A DNA stretch of 64,000 bases from positions 4,572,533 to 4,636,532 of the forward strand of contig OX419345.1 of NCBI GenBank assembly GCA_948470475.1, given 5' to 3'. The DNA comes from Galaxea fascicularis (Eukaryota; Cnidaria; Anthozoa; Scleractinia; Euphylliidae). Position numbers and translations under genes: made by a program. Below, one piece after another: positions 45,561-57,861 of the stretch. Positions within the stretch are counted from its first letter, which is position 1. Each line of letters starts with the position of its first letter. The notes beneath the pieces were generated by a model. It made no database searches. It saw only the letters and a program-made list of their open reading frames with translations, and was not told the DNA's origin.

Positions 45561-46444
45561 GCGTGGTTGAGTAACGACCGTAGTGAGTAACGGAATGAAT
45601 GAAAACCAATAAAAATCCAAGAGCTGTGTTTAGTTTAACTCGCCTCGATCGTCGGCGAGCGGCGGCGAGTCTAGCCAGTCTTCACTGCGAAAAATCCGAT
45701 GGAAAACCACTGCTCGTAGGTTAACATCCTTGGAAGAGCAGCGTTCCTTAAAGATCCTCAGCACTCCTGATCTCCGTATAGTTTTACTTGTTTGTGCATA
45801 ACCAAACCATTACCGAGATCCCCTTACCTTTGATTTCAAATGAATGAAATCATGAGCTGGACTACATGATATCTCTCCAGTCAATCTCTCTCCGTGCTGC
45901 TCTTTACAAAGGAGAACCTACAACATTAGAATGTGGGCAGCACAGTTTTGTTATTTCATACTGTACCAAGAAATACTATAGTAACTGTAAGAAAAAACAT
46001 GCACCTAATTTACAAGTACTTGACCTCGGCGCTCTTTGTTATGTTGTACAAGTTGATTTAATCTGCTACATTAATTTTTTTTAATTACATTACTTTGTAA
46101 TAAACTGTACTAACTAGTAACAGAGCATGGTCCATGTCTAAAGTAAGACAATAATGCCACACAACTGAATATGTTTACGTAAGCTGAAAGCCACTCATTG
46201 GGCACTATGGCCACGTGGTAGCGGGCATTACATCTTAAATCTACTACTGAGCATTACAGCTGTAGCAGCCATGGACAGCTGTTTCGGCCTTATTAGGCCG
46301 CATCAGCATGGCATAGTTAATACCCAGGTTCGTTCAGCTAACCTAAACACATTAATTTGTGTGGTATTCCTGTCACTCGAAGCCACATCCCACAAGCTTC
46401 ACATTTTAATCGCATGTCTAAAGGAAGCTTGTCCCTTTTTACCT
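45561..46444. other. 3' flank of CENP-O, no gene seen
   Basis: An ORF on the + strand (45866-46084) has no family likeness and no supporting splice sites. I do not call it. The stretch may include the CENP-O 3' flank. Confidence 0.35.
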
Positions 46445-49400
46445 TCAGGTGGTGGACTTAAAGAGGGTCACACTATGGAGTTTGTGCATACAATCGTTGT
46501 GTAATGAAGGTTTCCGAGGGGTATTTTCGGCTGGTGGTACAAATCTAACTGGGATGTCTCTACCTTTTAAAATAGGAGGAGAGTAGTTGGGGATACCAGT
46601 TGTTGTGGTATATGGCAATCATAGAGTCTTCCTATCAAAGTAGTGCTCAGGGAATCTAAATTGAAACATCCAGGGAAAATCTCTAGCCCCCAGTCCCCTA
46701 TCCTTGATGACATAACTGAAACATACGTGTTATCCATTATCACTCACTTGCTCTCTTCTGGCTACAAATGCGTTGAGATGCTCCGAGATAACCATAAAAA
46801 ACTTCTAAAAATAATAAATTCATTTAATTTAGAGGGTACTAAAACTCAGATACAAAAGGCAATTGTCCCTTTTTAGGGACCGGTCATTTCTTAGTGGGGG
46901 GTGGGGGAGGGGCTACCAAACTGAGAAATAAGTTTGGCCAAGTTGTGGCCCTCCCTTCTAAAGGGACCAAAAAAACTGTGACCCTTCCCCCTTACTCCAT
47001 TAAAAAAAACTGTGACCTCCCCTAAAAATATGGCCCTCCCCAAAGTGAGGCTAAAAAAATAGTGACCCCCCCCCCCTCCACTAAAATAATAATAATGACT
47101 GGTCCCTTACAACTGTTTCTGTTCCACTTTAGTTTGAAGGCTCAGGCCAAGAGCTAACTCCAAGGGGGTGGGGGGTTGAGTGGGATTACTTGAGCCACAT
47201 TTGGGTATAGGGGTGCTACTGGAGGTTTGTGCTCCAAAGTAAACACTTTTTTCATCCAATCCAGTAAATATATATATATCATATTCTGGAAAATAGGTAT
47301 GAACAAGTAAATAGGTAATGTACCTTGATGTCTGTGTTTAAGTAGTTCTGGCTAATTTTATCAATGGGTATAAAATATGGCACACTGTGCTTGTGAATCT
47401 GAATGAAACAAAAGACAACCACATTAGTTTTTTTTATGAGCAATTACAAAGTAACATACATGCAAACAACTGGATATGTATTAACCCCTTCACTCCTAGG
47501 AGTGCCCAATAAATAATTTCTCCTTACAATATAATTCAACTGTAAACAGACAGGTGATGAAAAAATCAATTAGGGGCTATTATTTGATTTAACACCAAAT
47601 TCTCAGAACTAACATTATAAGCAATGGATGACAGGGAGTGAAAGGGTTAAATGAATGGTTGGATGGATGTGAGTGGCTGGATAGAAGGGTAGGTGTACGG
47701 GGGATGGATGGTGATTGGTGATGAGATGGTTGTATGAGGAAATACTGAATATGGTGCACACTTAATTTATTAAAGCTCTGAGTGTTTGTTTGGTCAAGGG
47801 GAGTAGAGGAGTCCTATTTGATTACATTTCCAGTTAATTTCACCTGCCCTTACCATAACAGGATTTCAACAGACACCTAACATGATCAGATGACAGTTAA
47901 TAGTTTGGTCATGTACAGTGATTTGACCTGGAAATAGAACTCCTCTGCTTCCGGTGGTCTGGTTGGAATCTGGTGTTCTCTTAAGCTGTGCAACAACATG
48001 CAGTGAAGGGCTTAGTGAAAGAGGGACACTAGCAACAATTTTTTGCCAAGAAACTGTTTGAAGTCCCACAGCTTTTTGGAGAAAGGGGGCTTCTATATTT
48101 AGAGACAACTTTTAGTTCCATCTTTTTTATATAACGTCTCCACTTGTAGGACAATCTTGAGTCAATGGCTTCTTGCTAAGTAACCAATCAGAATACTTGC
48201 TTGCTTTTCCAGGAATAAATGCTCTGAAAAGGTTTCAGAGCCAAAAAATGCCTTTTAGCTGAGAAAAGAGAAGATAGCACTCAAGATTTGTTTTAAATAC
48301 TAACCTTCAAATTATTTTCTTTCAATTCCACTTCAATGTAATATGGTTCATAAAATCTTGCTGTTGATTGCAAATGTTTATAATAAGTATATTTGACATA
48401 GTTTTAGCAGACTGTTACAAAAGAGATCAACATGAAGAAAGGCTTAATAAAGTGATAAAGAGCGCTTGTAATACAAATCAGAATAGCCCTATGTCATAAG
48501 TATGATTTTTCATTTTGGTTGCACGTTAACATCCAAATACGTTGTTCCAGAAGATAACCATACCCTCCAAAGTCCACAAATAAAACAAATTAAATGTAGA
48601 CCTCTTATTTGGAACAATTTAAAAAATTATTTGGAAAAATTTTAAAAAGTGCTTGGTCTGGCTCCCCACTACACTCAAAAGTACTACACATACAGTTAAA
48701 AAAGGTGTCACATCTAAAGCAAGTTCTTTTTGCTTCTTGGGAGGCAACTGAAATCCCAGTCAGTCTGTAGACATCACACAGATCAGCCAGCTGAAAGTGG
48801 AATTTATAACATTTAGTGGCAATATTCAATTTGTGAATCATGTCTTAAATATGGTCCCTTTTTAAAATGTGCAAGGTATAATTTCTTGAGCCTAGAGAAA
48901 TCTATGTAGGTGGTTTAATAACTATGCTAACTAAAGTCAGAAGTAGCAACATCTGGACAAAAACAACAGAGGAATTCCTACCATCAATTCCCTACCTTTC
49001 TTTTATGCAATACTTGTACAGCTGTTAAGATGGCCTTTTTGAACAACAGCAAAAAGGAATATTGTTAGGAGTTTGAAACACCATTATACAAAACTGATGT
49101 CAGTAGCAAAGTCTGTTCGATCTATTGTTCCATTTTCTTTGCAAATAATATATTGGTCTGGAATCTGAGGTTCATAGGTCTTCAGCCTTTACAAAGTTAC
49201 TTGTCAGATGTGTTAAATAAGGGAAATTCAAGTAACACACAGAATAGTTTGCAGGTTGGACAATTAAGAGAAACCTAAAGAAAGATCACAATAGTCCAGG
49301 TATTCAGTCTGTACATTTTGCTATCATCATGAAACGACGAGAGGGAAATTTTGTATAAAAACTGTAATCATAATAGTGTGGATGGCATGATTTTAATAAT

Positions 49401-51597
49401 ATTTGTATTTATTTAGGTTCTCAGAAATCCTGTTTTATGTTTCATAAACTGATTGATACAAAACTACAATGTTTATTGTTCTGTTTGAATAACTAGTTTT
49501 GCTTGAAAATTTGAAGTAGCTCTCCACTGGAAGTGTTATCCTAATATTAGACTGCTAGCAGTCCGCCTTTTCTCTAAAATCTGTTGAGTTCTCATCCCAG
49601 TGCACACATACAGAAAACAATGCGGTTTATATGAAAGGGATAGAGAGAAATTCGAGAGAAAACCTGACGGCAAGCAGTTGATCCTAATATGTTCTTTGAA
49701 ACCAAGATCAGTCTATACATTACATATACCTGTTTCTGGTTATCCGTGTAATCCTTGTTTGATGACCGGCCTGTGAATGATTTTCATAATATATACAAGG
49801 CAGTGTTATACCTTAACTTTTAAACAAACTTGTCCCTGGGCTTGTGTAGTCTAAACTATACTGGTCAAATGGTGTCATTTGGTAGCTATAGCCAAGCATT
49901 GATCACCTCTTAAAGCCGGTATTGCAATTACCAAGCTTGTATGAGGGAAAGGTTTTTTTTTTTCATTTCTTTTCTGGGATCAACTTATTTCAAAAGTGGT
50001 TGAATTTCTCATCTTCTATTACTTGTGGTTCTCATAATATTATTGACCAGCCCAAACCAAATTTCTAACAGTCCCGGGCTAGTGGACTACTGCTATGGTC
50101 ATTGCACCACTGCAAGATCAAAATGCGACACTAGTATCCAAACTAAGATGACTTTATATTACAAACAGTCAAATGGACTACTATTTGACTTCAACACTTG
50201 TTTAAAACATAAACAAATTATGCATATGAAACTGCAACAAAATTTACCACCTTGTTTTCCCCTCATTCCAAATATGCCCCCTATCAACAATCACATCCTA
50301 GGAGAACTCCTTACATTATACACAACATTTGTTATTTAACCTCTATTTGCATTTTTTGAATCTCCCAAAATACACTTTCAACTTTTCTCCATTCTGAGAT
50401 GGGTCCATGGGTGCCTATGGGCCCGTCACGGAACGGAGAAAAGTTCACTTTTTCTTTGCAAAAACTATTGGAACCATTCTAATTTTTGTTGGATCTGTGC
50501 CATTTTTGCTCTGTTGCGTAAACGCGCCTTCAATCGAAGTTAATTTTTTTTGATAAAATGAGTCACCTACCCCTCCGCTTTCTGAGATGTTCTTGTATTA
50601 TTTTGTGAGGCCCATTGTTGAGTCTTTCACGAAGCTTGTCTCTTCTTTCTTTCAGCTGCTCCACTGTTCAGAGTTAAAATAAGACTTCAAATACTGACAA
50701 CTTCATACATCTAATGCTGAATTAACAAACACTTAAAATCTAATTTTCAAAGGCCTGTTAAGGGGCTGTCGGCAAATACACTTCTTCCACACTTGATGTC
50801 AACTGAACCTTAAGGGGGTAAGGTGAATCCATTTTTCAATGTAAGTGCATAAGCGACCACCTCCTGTAAGCACCTGACCAATTTGTAACCATTTTATTTC
50901 TCAGTCCGTCAAATAACGTAAAGATTTCATAAAACAACTTAGTCGTATTAAGGGACGATACCAAACATCAAACAACAACCTACATGGAATGTGACACATT
51001 GCGGGGAACCGCCAGGTGAAGAGAAGATAAGAATCTTCGGAACGAGACTGATGTTATTATTCTGGTTGACTTGTAGACTCAGAGACAGGACAAAATTGGC
51101 AACCAATTGATGTCATTTAAGCAAACGATTGCCATCAGAAATCGATAACAATCGATAATGGTCACACAAATCTTACTATATAATCGATTGCTTAAATAGA
51201 TTATCAATATCAATCGATTAATTTATACGATTGGTATGGATATTGATATCGATACACCGGGACATCTCTTGTTCGTACCTTTAGTTTGCAGGTTAGCAAG
51301 TTCGGATTTTTCTTGTTTGGCAACTTCAAATACAGTGTTTCGTCTGGGAAGAGAGTCAACGAAATTTAATTAAAGCCAATGAAGGGAAGCACTTTACAAC
51401 TGTTTACAAATAAGCTTAACATGCAATAACATGGTACAAGCTCATGCGCATCAGACATACAGACGATTTTAGTAGTCCGTATGGTAAAGGATCATTCGAT
51501 TGCTCGTTTCTTCCAAAATATGTTACCTGTCAGCTTTTTCTTGAAGTCTTTGAAGCTCGTACAGTGTGCCTTCACATTCAGGTGCAGTGGCCGCCAT
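46445..51597 (-). CDS. CENPO: Centromere protein O homolog, 3' part disrupted
   Basis: CENP-O is part of the CENP-O/P/Q/U/R group of the inner kinetochore. Exons (minus order): 51527-51597, 51279-51343, 50571-50663, 48996-49021 (26 nt), 48694-48790, 48305-48360, 47324-47399, 46748-46804, then coding remains to 46445. The first six join in phase: MAATAPECEGTLYELQRLQE, a coiled coil EQLKERRDKLRERL, LADLCDVYRLTGIS, RFYEPYYIEVELKEN. Exon 7 has IHKHSVPYFIPIDKISQNY but is one base too long for the next exon (KFFMVISEHLNAFVARREQ). The only acceptor that then keeps the homologous frame near would leave a 32-bp intron. In the end region GRLYDCHIPQQL and HKLHSVTLFKSTT lie in different frames. The order of motifs matches human CENP-O. 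This is either a decaying copy or a locus with sequence errors. Confidence 0.8.
46880..47200. repeat. C-rich interspersed repeat in CENP-O intron
   Basis: GTGACC-CCCTCC words recur (GACCCTTCCCCC, GACCTCCCC, GACCCCCCCC), bounded by GGGACCGGTCA on the left and GACTGGTCCC on the right. The mirrored ends suggest a MITE-like element spanning about 46876-47108. Confidence 0.5.
47481..47650. mobile_element. piggyBac-like MITE with TTAA target sites
   Basis: The element is bounded by TTAA on both sides (47481-47484, 47647-47650). The inverted ends read CCCCTTCACTCC and CCCTTTCACTCC. A TTAA duplication plus ends starting CCC is the hallmark of piggyBac transposons. At 170 bp it is non-autonomous. It lies in a CENP-O intron. 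Confidence 0.83.
51119..51260. repeat. CGAT/ATCGATT-rich tract
   Basis: About nine CGAT cores (AATCGATAA, AATCGATTG, CAATCGATT, GATATCGATA) occur in 140 bp of CENP-O intron 2, partly as palindromes. It looks like a decayed simple repeat rather than coding sequence. Confidence 0.55.
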
Positions 51598-53290
51598 ATT
51601 GAATTCTTCAGTTTGCGCTACGCGCGAATCTTCGCGCGTATTTTGTCACTCGTTCCCAGGATCCACCAGTTGGTAGTTTTTTCTCGACCACGAAACTAAA
51701 AGGCGGCATTGTAATTCACCCTTTTGTATGTTCTTGCACATCAACGATGGAATGAGTTCGTTGACACTTTAGGAGTACCGAAATAACTCTGGTTTACTTT
51801 TGCCATAATTGGTGGAAGTATCCCGTTTTGCTTGGTTTCCCCTAAAATTATATGTTGTTCATTTATGCAACTGACAGGGACCGCTAATGGGGAGGGGCTG
51901 GGAAGGGGGCTGTAGCCCCTACCCCGATTTTTGTGGAGTAAAAAATAAAATCATTGGGCTCCTGATAAAGTGGACAATAAAAATAGAAAGATGTAGGATA
52001 TTAGTTCATAAAGGAAAAAGTTAGCCATTAACAAATTAGTTACGTATTTAACTAGCAGACATAAAGAGTAACATCAAGGTAGCGATAAATATTAAAGAAT
52101 TTTTCATTTCTAACCTAATGCTAGCGCAGGTTTATGTCCTCTAACTGGCTTTATCAAGCAAGCAGACCTCTCAGGAAAACAAAGATTGAAAACATGGCTG
52201 CGCTCAACAATGACGCAAAAGCGATTTAGAGACCTGACAATATTTATTAAGACAGGGCTAAACCTGAACATCGTTTTTTCGTCGCTTAACATGGATTTTA
52301 TTTTAATATTAAACTCGTTCGTGTTTCAAGCAATCCAGAATCCCTCTGCTGATCTAACGAAGCTATGTTGTGGGATATTTTGTTAATTTTTGGGTGATTT
52401 TTGGGTATCATGATTTGGGAAGAGATAATTTTTGTTAAAGGATTAGTTAAATTTAAGGAAATAGGTAATATTGAAGACTTAATGTAGATTTAAAATTGGA
52501 ATTTGAAGTGGAAAATTAGTAGATGGACACCAAAACAGTTCCCGAGCAACCTGCAGTGCCCTTGTGAGGTCTCAACTGTCTGGTGGTGTTTCAATCCCTT
52601 CTTTAAACTCTTGAAATCCCACTCCAATTCACGTTTACCCCTACCTTAAACAGTCATAACGAAAACACAGACAGACTGTCCCTAGGGTCACCCAACGACA
52701 AGTTTCGGTAGATATCTGTTCGGTGGAATTTAGTTCGCCTTAATTTTTCGGCGTCCATCAAAGACTGCGTTTGGATTTTTGTAACTGAAACGTTGCCTAA
52801 AAGATTCACGACAGGGAAATAGAAGCCCCCGACATTTTCGGAACAGTCATCAGTTTTCTGTTCTTGGCAGTCAAAAACGTGGTCTAGGACCCTAGAAAGT
52901 CCGTGGGAAGTTCACTTTAGCTAGTAAATTCTCAAAGGAAGATTTTGTTTCCTAAAATTTTCGGTAAAAAGGAATCCGAACAGACCAAATTCGTCTAGCT
53001 AATGGAAACATACATACATACATGCATACATTGTTTGTTTGTTGTCTTATACATTATACATCGACGTACATACGTTAATATACCTCCAAATTAATTTACA
53101 ATTTTACGATTTCCTAGCGTTAAGAGTTCACCACGTTTTTTGTCTCATTTAATAGTAATCATGTGTGTGCTTTGCAATTATTTCTGTAACTCAGCGTTAT
53201 TCCTGGGAGGGGGGGGGGGGTAACAAAAGCGAAAACATATTTTCTGTCGACATTTTCACAATTGAAATTTTGAACTTTTTTAGGTAAGTG
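51598..53290. other. CENP-O 5' flank and intergenic, no gene seen
   Basis: The first 60 bp contain GCGCTACGCGCGAATC and TTCGCGCG, a CpG-rich start fitting a TATA-less promoter. Beyond that I find no exon. A (CATA)n microsatellite lies at about 53008-53030 and a run of ten G at about 53211. Confidence 0.4.
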
Positions 53291-53299
53291 TATTTCCTT

Positions 53300-53990
53300 T
53301 TTTCTTGATAAAGTGAACAAGAGACTACGAAGTGTTTTTCATCGTCTGCTTCTTTCTTACACAATGGGCAGATACTTTTGTTCGGTTCAGTTCTTATACG
53401 GTCTCATGTAATTATAACCAGTTCGGTCAGCTGAAAGAGTAAATAGGTAAATGGGAAAGAGAAACAAAGACCTTGAACCGAGCTTTGCTGGAAATACAGA
53501 CCACGGGCTCTAGGGACTATTGTGTATTTTTTGCTTTAATGTTAAATGATCAAGCGTTTGCCTCTTTTGTCTTGGCTTAAATAATATATATTCAATTTTC
53601 TTAGTATTAATTGAGAGCCTATTAACTTGAAACCAAGAGGTTAACTTAATCAATTCAAAATTCACGTTCTGAATTAGGAAATTGAGGTTTTTATGACTAA
53701 GGAAAACATTAGTATCATCCCCGAATAAAATAAATTCAAATTCTTTTGGTACGTCAACATAAACATAACATATATCATCAACATAAATAAAAACAACAGA
53801 GGTCTAAGGATGGAACCCTGTGGGACCCCACAATTAACACGTTGGTTAGGACTGGATGACTCGACGCTTATGCAAAATATAGATGAAATTGCGGACTTGC
53901 ATGGCGACTTTACCAAGGAGTTACCCAGAATTCATCTCGTGCGTCAACACGGAAATTTTGGACGAGCGGCACAAGCTGCCGTAAAATAGC
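53300..53990 (-). mobile_element. Decayed LINE reverse-transcriptase fragment 1
   Basis: On the minus strand NCGVPQGSILRPLLFLFM is followed, after a frame change, by EFILFGDDTNVFLSHKNL, then FQVNRLSINTKKIEYILF and KPRQKRQ. The FxDD motif is intact as FGDD. The fragment shows the same order as the LINE at 16752-19282 but is clearly another, older copy with frameshifts and no endonuclease. Confidence 0.8.
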
Positions 53991-54559
53991 TTAGGCCTGT
54001 TTCTTTTGCCAATCTATGGTTACCAAGTCGCAGTTTGTAACAATTTGTAACAATCGTTCTCTTCGTCTTTAGCTTAAGTTAGCCAGAACTTAAAAGTTCT
54101 GCATTGGGCTTTAATTCGCAGTGGAAACCTGTCTCTATGTTTCGGCCCTGCAAGCATTATTGTTGCGGCAACTTTATTCACACCTCATAGCTATTCCAAG
54201 AATTTATTTTGAACACTAAGTTCTGCTGTGTTTATAGCGAGTTTGCATTTCCATTGCAGTCAATACCCCAGATTTCAGAGGTACGGGAGATATTAATGGG
54301 TTCAATAGCCTAATTATTGTAAGTTTGATGTTCTTACTGAAGTGGTTTCCTCTCTCTTTTCGTAACTTAAACGGGGCTTTAAGAGAGGGAAATTTCCATA
54401 AGGGCACATGCACAATGTCAGCCTTAGATACCTATAGGACTTTGCGTTTTCCAATTTATTTACTCCGTACCTAATCGAATAGTTATTTAGGGATTTACCA
54501 CTTGTTGAATATCATAACCAGTATAACTGTTGCGGTTTTGTATATGTTTATGTTTAGGT

Positions 54560-55085
54560 CTGCCTTTTAACAGAATAATTCCAACTTGTTGAGAATTGTA
54601 AGCCTTTTGCGGATCTAGCGAAAATCACCAAATCATCTACATACAGCAATCAGTTGTTCTTTTTTGTGGGTCGTCCTGTTAGCACTGATGACTTCAGTCG
54701 TTGAGGCTATGTTTAGCATTTCAGGTAAATCACTCAGATAGACATTAAACAGGGTGGGTGACAACATGTACCCTTGCTTCACACCTTTGTGACATAGAAA
54801 TGTTTAGCCTGTGTTCAGCCGCCCTCTCCCCTCAAAAAAAAAAAAGAAGAAAAAAAGACGCTCCTATCCGATTATTTTGAGGGGAAAGGGCGGCTGTATA
54901 CAGCCTAAGATGTATTTGGGTTATTTTGTTCTGAATTTTGACGACTGACTTGTCGTTCGAGTACATGAACATCATTACTTCTAAAAAGTGTCCTTTTACA
55001 CCTACTGTTCTGAGCTTGTCAAATACTGATTCATTCCTAGGTACACAGTCAAAGGCTTTGCTAAAGTCGAGTGGCGACAAAACAC
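54560..55085 (-). mobile_element. Decayed LINE reverse-transcriptase fragment 2
   Basis: On the minus strand LDFSKAFDCVPRNE and DKLRTVGVKGHFLEVMMFMY (54890-55080) are followed, after a MITE insertion at 54807-54905, by HKGVKQGYMLSPTLFNVYLS and DLPEML (54680-54790). This is a different RT type from fragment 1: the DFSKAFD and GVKQGxxLSP forms differ from the FLDLSKAFDT and GVPQGS forms. It is truncated on both sides. Confidence 0.8.
54807..54905. mobile_element. Young MITE inside a dead LINE
   Basis: The ends are GCCTGTGTTCAGCCGCCCTC on the left, mirrored by AGGGCGGCTGTATACAGCC on the right, with arms of about 30 bp meeting at CCCCTCAAAA/TTTTGAGGGG. TA flanks both sides, as in Tc1/mariner-type insertions. 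An A-rich centre lies between. It splits RT fragment 2. Confidence 0.82.
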
Positions 55086-55645
55086 TTTAAACATGCCTTT
55101 TTACAGCTTTTGATTGTTTTGGCTCGGTGGGTGCCCCTGTTTCTCGACGTTGCTAATTTACCGATCGTAACAAATTAAACAATCCGATGTACAGTAAATA
55201 TAAGCCACTTCTTCAGTTTGATACTGACATCGTTTTTACGTTGTTTTAGATACATTGTTTACTTCCCTGAGTTGAATGCGGTTCTGGTAAAATCGTTGCA
55301 CTCCTCACTTATTTGAAGGTTAATCCCGGTCAGTACCATCTTCGGTGGAGGAGATTTCAATCGTAAACATCTGATAATGTTTGTCAGTTTCTCAGCACAG
55401 TAAAAGCGTCGCTCTTTAAGCTCTGACACTTTGCAAGCATTACTGTTTTATAATTTTAAACGCATTTCCAGGCATTTCAGAGGAATGAAATCAAAATTTT
55501 CGGGGGGAACAAGTCCCTGATTCCCTCCCCCCCTAGTTAGCTTACGCTCACGTATTCGCCTGTCCGCCCTCCTCCCCCACCCACCCCCGCGTACTGCGCG
55601 GGTCCCAACTGATGGAGCAAAATGATGTAAATCAAGTTTTCTTAC

Positions 55646-55813
55646 CTGGCAAACGGCAGATAATGCGGCGACAGCTGGACAAAACATAGGTTTATGCAGA
55701 CTGTGGGATGATTTTTGACGAGTTTTAACGTTAATAAAATTGAGTGCTAAAAAGAAACCAAAGAGAGCAAGTACGACACGTACAGAGGAAGATCGATTAA
55801 GCAGGAGGGTCAA
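55646..55813 (-). CDS. Orphan candidate exon, one membrane span
   Basis: A 56-codon, phase 0-0 stretch lies between a strong acceptor (TTATTGTTTCAG) and donor (GTAAGA). It reads LTLLLNRSSSVRVVLALFGF and FLALNF, a clear membrane helix, then a basic linker and PAVAALSAVCQ. Upstream the frame stays open to an ATG at 55871-55873, so it could instead be a first exon with 20 more hydrophobic residues. No partner exon was found on either side. Family unknown. Confidence 0.33.
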
Positions 55814-55895
55814 CTGAAACAATAATGAAATCAAATAAGGGATGAAAAAAATAAAAGGTGGGGTAACTGACATCGGATGGTCATTTCCTTGTGCC

Positions 55896-56278
55896 TTAGG
55901 GCTTCTTTACACGACCCCGGGTTGCTTTTTACCACGGGTTGAATCACCGCGGCGGGTAACCCTTTTGCAGTCAACTGTTTACTGATAAGCCTTTACAAGC
56001 CGAGTCAGCCCCCCTTGCCGGGTAACTCTTCTCGACACTCGGGTCGACCTGGCTAGAAGTGTTGAAATTTCGTCAGTTTCTTCATGTAAACACCGGCTGA
56101 TCCGACCCGGGATCGTTTGAACGTCACTATTTGCGGTTCAGCGTTCTTGGCCATACACAGCCTGTAGCAATATGGCCCAACCCAACCCCCATCCAGCCCG
56201 GGCTCGTGTAAACGTAAAATTCGACGCTAAACTGACACGGGTCGATGTCCAACCCGGGGTAGTGTAAAGAGGCCCTTA
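55896..56278. mobile_element. MITE family I (TTTACAC-CCCGGGTTG ends)
   Basis: The ends TTAGGGCTTCTTTACACGAC and CCCGGGTTG on the left are mirrored by CAACCCGGG and TAGTGTAAAGAGGCCCTTA on the right. Inner CCCGGGT and GTAAAC words repeat. Length 383 bp, no ORF. Confidence 0.85.
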
Positions 56279-57860
56279 GACGAACCAAATTTGGGCAAAC
56301 GAAGTGTAAGACCCTGAGGAATTAATATATGACGCAAACAAACTGCCAGAATGCCGTTACTATAATATTTTATTTGCTGCAAGATATACAACCATTTCAT
56401 TTAATTCTTTGGTTCGAAAATACTTTAAAATACAAATTGATCTAAGAAGCCTTTTTGAACAAAACTGATTAACAAACTATTCATATACCAATCCCCTTCC
56501 TTGTATTGTCAAACATCTGCTTAGAAACTCGTAAACTGTAAAAAGTTCCTTAACTATGAACTCTTGCGAATTTGTATCATTTATAAAGAAATTACGCCAT
56601 CCAGTAAAATTCATATTTGCAGACAATATTTATAAACCTTTATATAAAACCTTTGCCGGAAATTAAACTTTTGTACAAAACTTTGCTTACATTTCAGTTA
56701 AGACGTCGGAAAACTTCCTTTACTTGAAGAGACGTGAGGGCTTCTTTACAAAAAAACTTTAACTATACAAATGGTCCTTACGACAAATGAACTAATTACA
56801 TTATACGTACGATGATAAAGCTTATAGCCGCTTTTTAAGGTAAGCCTTTCTTGTATTAACTGACTAAAATGTACTTGATTTGTTTTCTCAAAATACATCC
56901 GACTTAAAACAAAGCATACAGCCGACGCCTAACGCGGGAAAATGCACGCAAGCCATTTCCGATTGGTTAAGAAAGAAAAGCCCTGATTGGACACAATCTA
57001 TTTCATTTTTACGGGTGCTCTAGCTCACGGGTCGTGAATCGGTTAGCTGTTCCAGACTTTCAATCAACGAGAAGCATAACCAAAAGCAATCGTGACTAGC
57101 TTGCAGGCATTTTGCGGCGCTTGGCACCAGCTTCATGTAATTGCCTCGAATTCTGATTGAATGATTAAGCTGCTTGCCTTGATCATGATTGCCCCATGTA
57201 AATGCTTTGGTTTGGATTTGGGACACTCTTCTGTGTCGCAAACAACCTAATGCGAATAAAATTAATTCATGACAGGTGATCGCCGCACTCACTTAAAACT
57301 AGAAACAAGAATTTCTACATTGGTTTTTCACTGTTTACCTAATTAATTCGGTCCACATGGACAGCCAATGCATGTCTGGCAAGGTGTGTAGTTTTTATGA
57401 ACCAAGCCTGGTACGATTCTCGCATATTTTTCTCTGTTTTATATGCTGGCTGAAAACTAAAACGCATAGACGTTCACAAAACACGCCACTCTGCAAAATG
57501 TAGTTGCACGTTTTGAAATGTTTAACTTTAGATGTAACTATGGGAAAAACTCAAATAACGACTACAAATTGAGTAAAAGATGGCGCGCATCTTCGGACAA
57601 GCTCCTAAACTTTTTTAACTGTTGCAATTTAAAAAACGACTGAGATACTTCGTGCGTTCTAAATTAGCCAGAAACCTATGGTTTATTGATAGCACCGGTA
57701 AACTTATACAATTCGTAAAATTCCTTGTTACAACTTACAGTTATTTTGTAAAAGCAATAGACTGCATTTTCTATAGGTTTCCAGCGTAATAACCCAACTT
57801 GGGATGTTGGGAGAACACGAGGAAACCTTGTAAATCACGAGCCGTCCCACGTAAGAACGA
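56279..57860. other. No gene seen
   Basis: The AT-rich left part has a minus-strand AATAAA near 56368. An ORF at 57020-57292 on the minus strand has no family likeness. This could be the 3' UTR of an unseen transcript, but I cannot support a gene. Confidence 0.3.
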
Positions 57861-57861
57861 C

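Noticed and set aside
46271..46876. Two + strand ORFs that look protein-like
   Set aside because: They are mirror images of CENP-O exon sequence on the minus strand, where the homologous motifs (SEHLNAFVARREQ, HKLHSVTLF) are found.
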